Shown: positions 26,403 to 33,158 of the stretch, piece by piece
Numbering within the stretch: position 1 is the stretch's first letter
Layout: the number at the start of each line of letters is the position of its first letter
The notes under the pieces: model-generated
The model's input: the letters and a program-made list of their open reading frames with translations, nothing else
Told to the model about the DNA's origin: nothing
The model's database searches: none
Made by a program: the position numbers and the translations under genes
DNA from: DMER64 sp964600385
GTDB taxonomy: Bacteria; Bacteroidota; Bacteroidia; Bacteroidales; UBA932
Assembly (NCBI GenBank): GCA_964600385.1
Contig: CAZRJC010000010.1
Coordinates: forward strand, 14,349-78,348
Length of the DNA stretch: 64,000 nt
Reading direction: 5' to 3'

Positions 26403-26990
26403 TTACTTGGGAGTTGTCTTAGTGGCTCCTGTTTTTTGTGCCTTTGATCCGGCCGGTTTGGCCACTTTAGCCGGTTTTGCGTTTACTCGCTTGGTGTCGG
26501 CTGCTTTTGAAGGTTTTGCCGTATGGGAAGGTTCTTTCACCTGATGGGTAGCTTCTTTCACCTCTTCGCTGTCTTTCTTCTCTTCTTCCGGGCTGACAAA
26601 GTCGAGGGCATCGGCTGCTTGAAGGATATTGAACCAATCAAGGACTTTCTTCATGTGAGATGCATAAAAACGTTCTCTGTCGTATTCGGGCACCACCTGT
26701 TCAAAGAAAGCCTGAACTTCCTGAGATCCGGCTGTTTTAGCAACCGGAACGGAATTCTCTTTGGCATATTCTTTCATTTTTTCAAATACTTCCTGAAGAC
26801 GAAGTTCGTCGGAAGCCTGTGAAAAAATAGATATATCGGACAATGATGTCATTTTGGCACTCGGCCCAAACCACGTTCTTTTCTTGTCGGTCAAAGATTC
26901 TACTACAACCCCACCTCTGCTCTGGGCAAGGTAGAGAAAAAGTCCGGAGTGTCCACCCACGGACAAAATTTTTGTCAAATCTGTTTTCAT
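26403..26990 (-). CDS. DUF5606 protein with Lys/Ala-rich tail
   Basis: The first 140 of 195 residues match the Bacteroidota DUF5606 pattern: 'LTKILSVGGHSGLFLYLAQSR', 'VVESLTDKKRTWFG' and 'YDRERFYASHMKKVLDWFNIL'. The last 45 residues are low-complexity and rich in Lys, Ala, Pro and Thr ('KPAKVAKPAGSKAQKTG'), much like histone-H1-type nucleic-acid-binding tails. Function is unknown. The position between coaE and rimO in a housekeeping operon is typical for the order. Confidence 0.85.
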   Translation of the reverse strand: MKTDLTKILSVGGHSGLFLYLAQSRGGVVVESLTDKKRTWFGPSAKMTSLSDISIFSQASDELRLQEVFEKMKEYAKENSVPVAKTAGSQEVQAFFEQVVPEYDRERFYASHMKKVLDWFNILQAADALDFVSPEEEKKDSEEVKEATHQVKEPSHTAKPSKAADTKRVNAKPAKVAKPAGSKAQKTGATKTTPK

Positions 26991-27017
26991 ATATGTTTTA
27001 TCTGCGTTACAAAGATA

Positions 27018-27617
27018 TTAACAATTTAATTCATGGCTTATCTCCAGCATGCGGTTATGAATGGCCAGCACTTTTGGTAACAGAGCCTCTTTTTCGTTCG
27101 AGGAGATAATAAAATCGGCCCGGCTTTCACGTTCCTCGTCACTCCACTGTTTATTCATTCTTGCCAGCACCTCGTCCCGGGAAATTTTTTGTCTCCGGCA
27201 TACCCTTTCTATCCTGAGTTCTTTATCTGCCGAGACAGCAAGCACTCTGGTCATATGTACGGGCGGTTTCAGTTCCAGCAAAATGGCACTTTCAAAAATC
27301 ACGTACGGTGCATGCTGTGTGGCAGCCCAGTGCATGAAGTGAATGATCACGGCCGGATGGACCAGTGCATTAACTTTGGCCAACAGGCTTCTGTCATTGA
27401 AAATGAGAGAAGCCATGTACGGTGCGTTAAGCTTACCGTTACTGTACACGGCCTCGCCCAGGAGTTCAATAAGGGAGCTTTTAAGGGATTCGCTGACTTC
27501 GTACAATTTCTTGGTTTCCATGTCGGAATCGTAGCAAGGCACACCCAGCGCTGCAAATATCCTGGTAACGTAACTTTTGCCGCTTCCAATCCCTCCGGTG
27601 ATGCCTAAAGATACCAT
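27018..27617 (-). CDS. coaE: Dephospho-CoA kinase
   Basis: This 199-residue P-loop kinase starts 'MVSLGITGGIGSGKS' with the Walker A motif at 8-15, followed by 'VPCYDSDMETKKLY' (substrate Asp), 'LVHPAVIIHFMHW' and the lid 'RIERVCRRQKISRDEVLARMNKQW'. It phosphorylates dephospho-CoA at the 3'-hydroxyl, the last step of CoA synthesis. It lies 12 bases after the YbbR gene, and 27 bases before the DUF5606 gene. Confidence 0.95.
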   Translation of the reverse strand: MVSLGITGGIGSGKSYVTRIFAALGVPCYDSDMETKKLYEVSESLKSSLIELLGEAVYSNGKLNAPYMASLIFNDRSLLAKVNALVHPAVIIHFMHWAATQHAPYVIFESAILLELKPPVHMTRVLAVSADKELRIERVCRRQKISRDEVLARMNKQWSDEERESRADFIISSNEKEALLPKVLAIHNRMLEISHELNC

Positions 27618-27629
27618 ATTCGGGCCTCC

Positions 27630-28571
27630 CTATTTATTTTGAATAATCCCGTCTATGAATTCGGGGGTAACCGTCAGATGGCTTATAACAGAAGGAGACT
27701 CTTCCATTTGTGGAATAATCTTGCCGCTTCGGCTCTCCATAAAACGATTGTAATCTACTACCAGGCTGAAACTTTCTTCGTCGGTTGACGATGCATTCTG
27801 GAATGGACAGCGAAATTGCAACGTTACCTTATCGGGCAACAAAAGTAATTCCTTCCTGTAAGGTACGTTTTTTGTTTCCACCGGGACCTGGAACATTAGT
27901 TCCACGTACCTTTCCACTGTAAGTTCATACGTTATTTCCTTATGAGACAGCCGGGTCCCCTGCGGAGCTTCCAGTCGTGCCAGACCGTCTACCGTCTGGT
28001 CCAGCTCCAATAAAGTGACCTTTCTGGTTTTCACATGATCAATAAGCGGAAGAAGGGATTCAGTGGCATACACCAGCACGCTGTCGGGTATGATACGCGC
28101 AGGGTTGAAAGACATGTACTGAGGTCTGTACGATATGTCCGAAACAAAAACTACGGGAACTTTCTTAAACAGAACCCGGGTATAATTCAGTCTGATTGTG
28201 TCGCTGAAGATGTTTTCAAGCAGAAGATCGGTTCCCAGGGCTTCATTTACCAGATTATGTACGTTATCCGAAAGCACATAATACCCGTCATCCACGCCGG
28301 GGTATTCTTTCATAAGCGACTGATCCACAAAAAGCCGGACTGGAGCCGGCCTTTTTCTCATGGAAGAGCGAATGATATAGAATCCTCTGGCTTTCCCTTT
28401 CAGGAACAGCGTATTGTCGGCCATGGATAAATTGGTTCTTCCCTCCAGGTTCGTTTCCACTTCCAGGGGGAAACGGAAATAGGAACTGTACTCATTCGAT
28501 AAAGTGTACAGCAACCAGAGAACAAATGCCGTGAATATACACAGCAGAAGAACCAATCGCGACCGCTTCAT
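27630..28571 (-). CDS. YbbR-like membrane-anchored protein
   Basis: The 313-residue protein has one N-terminal membrane anchor ('LVLLLCIFTAFVLWLLYTLS') and then beta-rich repeats like those of the YbbR/CdaR family, e.g. 'LPDKVTLQFRCPFQN' and 'VETKNVPYRKELLLLPDKVTL'. In Firmicutes CdaR regulates a diadenylate cyclase; in Bacteroidota YbbR sits with yajC and coaE and the role is not known. It is in the periplasm, held to the inner membrane. Confidence 0.8.
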   Translation of the reverse strand: MKRSRLVLLLCIFTAFVLWLLYTLSNEYSSYFRFPLEVETNLEGRTNLSMADNTLFLKGKARGFYIIRSSMRKRPAPVRLFVDQSLMKEYPGVDDGYYVLSDNVHNLVNEALGTDLLLENIFSDTIRLNYTRVLFKKVPVVFVSDISYRPQYMSFNPARIIPDSVLVYATESLLPLIDHVKTRKVTLLELDQTVDGLARLEAPQGTRLSHKEITYELTVERYVELMFQVPVETKNVPYRKELLLLPDKVTLQFRCPFQNASSTDEESFSLVVDYNRFMESRSGKIIPQMEESPSVISHLTVTPEFIDGIIQNK

Positions 28572-28632
28572 AATTCAGTATGATTAGTCTGTCCGGACAA
28601 TTATCACATCTGTCCTGACTGCTGACAGTGTT

Positions 28633-28968
28633 TTATTTTTGCTGCAGATCTGTGGTATCCTTCACCAGTGAAGTCTTATCCACTCTGATCTTAACATTCG
28701 AGTCTACCTCCAGAAGTACATAGGATTCTTTCACTTCCAGGATAGTACCGTAAATGCCGCCGGCTGTGATTACCTTATCACCTTTCTGAAGATTGTTTCT
28801 GTAATTCTGCAATTCTTTCTGACGTTTTTTCTGAGGACGGATCATAAGAAAATACATCACAACAAAAACGGCCACCATCATTATTATGAATGACCAGTTT
28901 CCTCCTTTTGCTGCACCGGCTGCCTGTTCCTGTGCCTGTAAAATAACTAAAAAAGTGTTCATTTTCAA
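28633..28968 (-). CDS. yajC: Preprotein translocase subunit YajC
   Basis: A 111-residue protein with one membrane segment ('SFIIMMVAVFVVMYFLMIRPQ') followed by the YajC hallmark 'RPQKKRQKELQNYRNNLQKGDKV' (split) and 'ITAGGIYGTILEVKESYVLLEV'. YajC works with SecDF at the Sec translocon. It lies between nusB and ybbR, the usual Bacteroidales order. Confidence 0.95.
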   Translation of the reverse strand: MKMNTFLVILQAQEQAAGAAKGGNWSFIIMMVAVFVVMYFLMIRPQKKRQKELQNYRNNLQKGDKVITAGGIYGTILEVKESYVLLEVDSNVKIRVDKTSLVKDTTDLQQK

Positions 28969-29002
28969 TATTATTAATTGTTATAAATTCTGTCTCTTTC
29001 GT

Positions 29003-29968
29003 CTAATCTTCCTGAGATTCCGTTTTATTATCCACTAACCCTCTGCCCTTCTTCACAATCTCCCCGCTTTCCATCAGGTATTTGATAATCTTATCCAGTA
29101 CTCCATTGACAAAAATCCTTGAATTTCCTGTACTATAAAACTTTGAGATCTCCACCATCTCGTTGAGCGTAACTTTAACGGGAATACCGGGGAATTTAAC
29201 AGCTTCCGCTACTCCCATAACGATAATAGCAGTGTCTGTAGCCGCAATCCGTTCCAGGTCCCAGTTGTCTGCAAAGCGCTCTACATACGAGACATATTCA
29301 TTGTAATGCGTTAGTGCCTGCATGAAAAGCTGAAGGGCAAATTCCCGGTCGTCCTCTTTCTTGAACAGGTCGGGATGCTTCATGTGGTCTGAAGACGGCT
29401 TGAGCAAAGATAATTGGGCAATTATGATGTTGCAAACATAAGCGACATCGTCTGCCCAATAAATATTCTGGTCTTCCAGTATATTATACAGATCAGGATT
29501 ATCGTCAAGCTCAGAACAGAAGATATCTTTCAACAGATTGACATCTTTCTTGAAATCAGGAGCCTCAGAAGCATTCATGTATTCAATGAAATAGGGCTCT
29601 TCACGAATTTCTTCGTAGATTTTTTTGATAAAAGCTCTCTGCTGAGTCCAGTTAAGCCCATGTTCCTGACTGAAAGACAACTCTTTATCCCTGTATAACA
29701 CTTCTATTGCCTTGTTATTTACAAAACGAAGGTTTGGACTGAGTTCTTCTTCGGATGGCTGATATTTTTGTAACCCAATATCTATGCGTTCCTGAGCATA
29801 CTTTTTCAATGCTTCGGGAAGAGATAATAGAAGAAAATACAATTGTCTGGTTTTATCAAAACTCTTGAGAAGTTCTTTTTCAGCAGAAGCTATATCCATA
29901 GACTGCGAATGAACACAACTGAACAAAAGTTTAAAGACCTTTATGCGAATAAAACGCCGACTAAGCAT
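29003..29968 (-). CDS. nusB: Transcription antitermination factor NusB (long Bacteroidota form)
   Basis: The protein has 321 residues, about twice the size of the E. coli protein, with the conserved NusB domain at the C-terminus ('FADNWDLERIAATDTAIIVMGVAEA', split; 'PVKVTLNEMVEISKFYSTGNSRIFVNGVLDKI', split). The N-terminal extension with 'MLSRRFIRIKVFKLLFSCVHSQ' is the normal Bacteroidota form. NusB binds boxA RNA with NusE in rRNA antitermination. It is the first gene of a ten-gene minus-strand series with a -7 box 27 bases upstream. Confidence 0.95.
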   Translation of the reverse strand: MLSRRFIRIKVFKLLFSCVHSQSMDIASAEKELLKSFDKTRQLYFLLLSLPEALKKYAQERIDIGLQKYQPSEEELSPNLRFVNNKAIEVLYRDKELSFSQEHGLNWTQQRAFIKKIYEEIREEPYFIEYMNASEAPDFKKDVNLLKDIFCSELDDNPDLYNILEDQNIYWADDVAYVCNIIIAQLSLLKPSSDHMKHPDLFKKEDDREFALQLFMQALTHYNEYVSYVERFADNWDLERIAATDTAIIVMGVAEAVKFPGIPVKVTLNEMVEISKFYSTGNSRIFVNGVLDKIIKYLMESGEIVKKGRGLVDNKTESQED

Positions 29969-29994
29969 AGATCATAAATCTTAAAGAAACTGTG

Positions 29995-30002
29995 CAAATA
30001 TA
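29995..30002 (-). promoter_or_regulatory. -7 box for the nusB operon
   Basis: On the minus strand TATATTTG matches TAnnTTTG, 26 bases before the nusB start. It diverges from the box at 30025. Confidence 0.6.
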
Positions 30003-30024
30003 CAGTTTTAAAGCAAATAAATTT

Positions 30025-30032
30025 TATATTTG
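30025..30032 (+). promoter_or_regulatory. -7 box for the PUR-family gene
   Basis: TATATTTG matches TAnnTTTG, 25 bases before the ATG at 30058. Confidence 0.6.
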
Positions 30033-30057
30033 CGCTTATAATAAATAAATCATTCTT

Positions 30058-30405
30058 ATGTACTTTGAAGATTACGATCGTTCCACCAGGCAGGAACACA
30101 GTGGAGAAGATGTTTTTTCCAAACCGGTACGAGCCGGAAAAAGAACGTATTTTTTTGATGTTAAAGCAACTAAAGGTAACGATTTCTACCTGACTATCAC
30201 AGAAAGCAAGCGTCGCGTAGAAAGAGACGGACGGTTCACTTACGAAAAACATAAGATATTTCTTTATAAAGAGGATTTTGAAAAATTTGCTGAAGGGCTC
30301 GAAGAAGTTGTTAAATACATAAAGGACCGCATACCTGTTGTAGAAGCCAGACCCGGAGAATTTTCAGATGTAAGCTTTGACGATCTTTCTGCAAAAGAAC
30401 AATAA
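30058..30405 (+). CDS. PUR-alpha-like DNA/RNA-binding protein (DUF3276)
   Basis: The 115-residue protein has one PUR repeat: 'DVFSKPVRAGKRTYFFDVKAT', 'YLTITESKRR', 'RFTYEKHKIFLYKEDFEKFAEGL'. PUR-family proteins such as Borrelia BpuR bind single-stranded nucleic acids and can control gene expression. It is a single gene diverging from nusB, with its own -7 box and a strong hairpin terminator about 120 bases downstream. Confidence 0.9.
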   Translation: MYFEDYDRSTRQEHSGEDVFSKPVRAGKRTYFFDVKATKGNDFYLTITESKRRVERDGRFTYEKHKIFLYKEDFEKFAEGLEEVVKYIKDRIPVVEARPGEFSDVSFDDLSAKEQ

Positions 30406-30420
30406 AGAGTCCCGGTTCCA

Positions 30421-30454
30421 CGATGCACCTGCCAGATTCTCCGATGCACCTGCC
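30421..30454 (+). repeat. 13-bp direct repeat CGATGCACCTGCC
   Basis: CGATGCACCTGCC occurs at 30421-30433 and again at 30442-30454, 21 bases apart start to start, just after the stop codon of the PUR-family gene. No function is known. Confidence 0.7.
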
Positions 30455-30523
30455 TAATTTATACCGTGATTAGTTCCAATAATTTTCTTACGAAAGGCAT
30501 TCATAACAAAAATATTTCCACGG

Positions 30524-30560
30524 AAAAGGCTGAGCTAACTAAAGCTCAGCCTTTTCTTAT
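30524..30560 (+). terminator. Strong hairpin terminator
   Basis: AAAAGGCTGAGCT (30524-30536) and AGCTCAGCCTTTT (30543-30555) form a perfect 13-bp stem with a 6-base loop, followed by CTTATTT. It ends the PUR-family transcript, and its A-rich 5' side could also stop transcription from the other strand. Confidence 0.9.
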
Positions 30561-30581
30561 TTATGCGGCATTAGTCGTCCC

Positions 30582-30683
30582 GTTAGTCCCCGTTAGTCCC
30601 GTTAGTCCCGTTAGTCCCGTTAGTTCCGTTAGTTCCGTTAGTTCCGTTAGTCTACGTTAGTCCCGTTAGTTCCGTTAGTTCCG
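30582..30683 (+). repeat. 9-bp tandem repeat GTTAGTYCC, about 11 copies
   Basis: Units GTTAGTCCC and GTTAGTTCC follow each other, with an inserted C in a few places and one GTTAGTCTA variant. CCC and TCC forms are grouped, which points to stepwise duplication. It is outside any gene. Confidence 0.9.
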
Positions 30684-30774
30684 TACAGTACTCGTTTGTG
30701 CCTGACATGTTTCTTCAGATCAGGGGCTGGACAGTTTCTGGCCTAAGTCTGGTCAGTTTCGGCACAGGGTCTGT

Positions 30775-30966
30775 TCAAGGGTCAAACTGTGCCTGTTTAC
30801 AAAACGCACATATTCAACGCACTAACAATTTTTCGTATATGACCCTTGACAGCAGAACCTTCGAAAACCCAATAAACACGTGATCGGCATATCAAGGATC
30901 AAACCGTCTTTGATCGTAATAATTTGATATACTGTATATTAACATTTTACAGCATTTGACCCTTAG
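30775..30966 (+). repeat. Transposase-associated inverted-arm elements A and B
   Basis: Element A (30775-30849) starts TCAAGGGTCA and ends TGACCCTTGA; element B (30892-30966) has TCAAGGATCA and TGACCCTTAG. In both, the right arm starts exactly 65 bases after the left arm, and the two elements start exactly 117 bases apart. After A comes a tail (AGCAGAACCTTCG ... CACGTGATC) that is also found after elements C and E downstream of the transposase. Confidence 0.85.
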
Positions 30967-31042
30967 CGGAAGAGCCTTTCAGCAATCTATCCAACAATCT
31001 TTTCGAGAGAAATTCCTGTAGCACTTCAAAAACTCTACTGAA

Positions 31043-31098
31043 ATTCTCTATTTCTCTATTTCTCTATTTCTCTATTTCTCTATTTCTCTATTTCTCTA
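31043..31098 (+). repeat. 8-bp tandem repeat TTTCTCTA, 6 to 7 copies
   Basis: Six perfect copies of TTTCTCTA run from 31051 to 31098, preceded by a variant ATTCTCTA. It lies between element B and the transposase gene, outside any coding frame. Confidence 0.95.
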
Positions 31099-31294
31099 AT
31101 AATTCTATACTCAAATAAATCAAACAAATAAATAACGCTCGAGGACAGAAAACAAATAGAATTTTACTCTTGATTACTATTACTCAATTACGTATAAACA
31201 GATTTATCTGAATTGTCCTATTGTTTATGATTCTGCTACTTATCTTTATCACGGTTGAAAAAATGTATCTAAATAAAACAGAAACATAATCAAA

Positions 31295-32227
31295 ATGAAC
31301 GAGCGTTTTTTTCATATTTGCATATCATCTCCCTATGAGGTAATGATGCGGACAATCCCCGACTACATCCAGGCTATTAACAGAATGGCTCTTGCAGCTG
31401 AGAATACAAATACGATGATCTTGGCTTATGCATTCATGTCCAACCATATACATCTGGTTGTGTACAGTAATAATCCCGGGCTCTTTGTAAGCAGATTCCG
31501 CAACAGCTATTCTCAATGGTTCAACTCAAAATACTCCAGATCGGGCTCTTTGGGATCCAGAGGATATTTAGCGGTTGAACTGACTTCTGAGGAACAGATA
31601 CTTACAGCACTTGCATATACTAACAGAAATCCTGCACATCACGGTATAGTAACCTATCCTAACGAATATCCATTCTCATCTTCCAGGTATTTTTTTATGA
31701 ATGAGTTAGGAATTCACAACAGCTATGATATCCTTCAGATAAGGAAAGAAATATCTGAACATTTATCAATTAACAGGAAGTTACCTTATCATTTCAAAAT
31801 GGATAAGTCGGGAATGCTAATTCCTGAAACATTTCTCCAAATTGCCTTAGGTGAAAAGATGTTCAGGACACCCAAACGATTCATTTATTTCATGACGAGA
31901 GATACAAGTCGGGAATGGTTGTCAGAGGCAGAAAAATGGTTTGAGGCCGGTGAAGCTCAGGAAGATGCTGTCGATAAAGAGTTTGACCCCGATTCCGATA
32001 GAAACGTTCAATGTACCGGGTTGAGAATCAATCAGAATACGAGAATGAAACATAAAATTACTGATATTGAGCTCTGTACTTTAATAGAAGAAAAGCTAAT
32101 AAAAGAAAAAACTACAATATCATACGTCGCTTTATCTTTCTCGGAAAAAAACAAACTTGTGAACTATTATCGCATTTATCATTTTGCCGGAAATAATCAA
32201 TTAAAAAGATGCCTTGCAATAAAATAA
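31295..32227 (+). CDS. REP-associated-type Y1 transposase (RAYT / IS200-like)
   Basis: The 310-residue protein has the HUH motif His51-Ile-His53 in 'AFMSNHIHLVVYS', and the catalytic Tyr is probably Tyr72 in 'RFRNSYSQWFN'. The text 'LAYTNRNPAHHGIV' and 'YPFSSSRYFF' match the TnpA_REP family. It is longer than classical IS200 TnpA because of a C-terminal extension that may bind DNA. RAYTs are usually domesticated single-copy proteins that act on nearby repetitive palindromes, and five such elements flank this gene. No terminal IS ends or target duplication are seen. Confidence 0.85.
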   Translation: MNERFFHICISSPYEVMMRTIPDYIQAINRMALAAENTNTMILAYAFMSNHIHLVVYSNNPGLFVSRFRNSYSQWFNSKYSRSGSLGSRGYLAVELTSEEQILTALAYTNRNPAHHGIVTYPNEYPFSSSRYFFMNELGIHNSYDILQIRKEISEHLSINRKLPYHFKMDKSGMLIPETFLQIALGEKMFRTPKRFIYFMTRDTSREWLSEAEKWFEAGEAQEDAVDKEFDPDSDRNVQCTGLRINQNTRMKHKITDIELCTLIEEKLIKEKTTISYVALSFSEKNKLVNYYRIYHFAGNNQLKRCLAIK

Positions 32228-32292
32228 GACTTTTTTCAGGCAGAAAAATGTCAACATAACATATTGTGGAAACAATTTTCGTAATATAGTTA

Positions 32293-32583
32293 TCAAGGGT
32301 CAAACTGCCTAAGCACGCATATCACTATCTAACAGCTTATTAACGTTTCCAAGTATTTGACCCTTGACGGCAGAACCTCCGAAAGCCCAATAAACACGTG
32401 ATCGCTAAATCAAGGGTCAAACCTCCTCGACACATATATCGCTAACAAACAACATTTGACCCTTAACACACTGCTCCCCGGAAACGAAATGAATACGTTG
32501 TATACAGGTCAAAGGTCAAACCGCATTCATTTACAAAACGCATATATTCAACGCGTTAATACTTTTTCGTATATGACCCTTGA
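32293..32583 (+). repeat. Transposase-associated inverted-arm elements C, D and E
   Basis: Element C (32293-32367) has perfect 12-bp arms TCAAGGGTCAAA and TTTGACCCTTGA. D (32410-32466) starts 117 bases after C and is 18 bases shorter. E (32509-32583) starts with TCAAAGGTCA and again has the 65-base arm offset. The centre of E is closely similar to the centre of A on the other side of the transposase (shared TTTACAAAACGCA, TATTCAACGC, TTTTTCGTATA). C and E are followed by the CAGAACC-CGAAA-CCAATAAA tail. Confidence 0.85.
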
Positions 32584-32622
32584 CAGCAGAACCTTCGAAA
32601 AACCAATAAAAACCTGCTCTGT

Positions 32623-32991
32623 TTATTTCTTGAAAACCAGGTATACTGCCATAATAAGAAAGACGAAAGCAAGTATATGGTTCCATTTGAATTGTTCTGT
32701 TTTGAATACCAGCAGCGTAAAGAGAGTAAAAACAGAAAGTGAAACAACTTCCTGAATTACTTTAAGTTGAATAAGGTTCATAGGGCCACCGTTGCCTATG
32801 TACCCTATTCTGTTAGCCGGAACCTGAAAACAGTATTCAAAAAAAGCGATTGCCCAACTGATCAGAATCACACCAATCAGCGGCAGGGAATGGAACCAGG
32901 ACATTGAGTTGAATTTCAGGTGTCCGTACCAGGCAAATGTCATGAATACGTTGGAAACGACCAACAGAATTATTGTGTAAAATATTGACAT
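32623..32991 (-). CDS. DMT-superfamily small membrane protein (DUF486)
   Basis: The 122-residue protein has four membrane segments and the DUF486 signatures 'MTFAWYGHLKF', 'ISWAIAFFEYCFQVPANRIGY' and 'LKVIQEVVSLSVFTLF'. Function is unknown; the fold is like small multidrug-resistance/EamA transporters. The gene stands alone: repeats lie downstream on one side and a hairpin plus short repeats on the other. The tail of element E reaches its stop codon. Confidence 0.88.
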   Translation of the reverse strand: MSIFYTIILLVVSNVFMTFAWYGHLKFNSMSWFHSLPLIGVILISWAIAFFEYCFQVPANRIGYIGNGGPMNLIQLKVIQEVVSLSVFTLFTLLVFKTEQFKWNHILAFVFLIMAVYLVFKK

Positions 32992-33040
32992 ATATAACTT
33001 TGGTTATCAGCAATACAGGAGTTTTTGTTTTAAGAAGGTG

Positions 33041-33062
33041 AACCCCGGACGATGCCGGGGTT
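33041..33062. terminator. GC-rich hairpin between DUF486 and aminotransferase genes
   Basis: AACCCCGG (33041-33048) and CCGGGGTT (33055-33062) form a perfect 8-bp stem. The plus side is followed by CTATCTTTTTATT; the minus side, which would serve the aminotransferase gene, has no clear T run. The direction is uncertain. Confidence 0.45.
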
Positions 33063-33092
33063 CTATCTTTTTATTGTTTCTCTTATTCAATT

Positions 33093-33154
33093 GTGTGCAG
33101 TGCGCAGTGGCCCGGTGCAGTGGCCCGGTGCAATGGCCCGTGTGCAGTGCGCAG
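33093..33154 (+). repeat. Nested short repeats (15-bp ends, 13-bp middle units)
   Basis: GTGTGCAGTGCGCAG occurs at 33093-33107 and 33140-33154. Between them TGGCCCGGTGCAR is repeated twice with a partial third copy. It lies just downstream of the aminotransferase stop codon. Confidence 0.85.
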
Positions 33155-33158
33155 GGGA

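Larger units (their letters stand above)
30406..31294. other. Repeat-rich gene-free region before the transposase
   Basis: No convincing coding frame is seen. The stretch holds, in order, a 13-bp direct repeat (30421-30454), a hairpin terminator (30524-30560), a 9-bp tandem repeat (30582-30683), two copies of the transposase-associated element (30775-30966), an 8-bp tandem repeat (31043-31098) and about 200 bp of A+T-rich sequence up to the transposase start in which nothing is recognised. Confidence 0.8.

Noticed and set aside
31043..31098. CRISPR array
   Set aside because: The repeats are 8 bp, directly joined with no spacers, and there are no cas genes in the window.
30775..32583. CRISPR or composite transposon reading of the RAYT-flanking repeats
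   Set aside because: The arms are inverted pairs with similar centres, not direct repeats with unique spacers, and no matching terminal inverted repeats or target-site duplications bound the whole segment.
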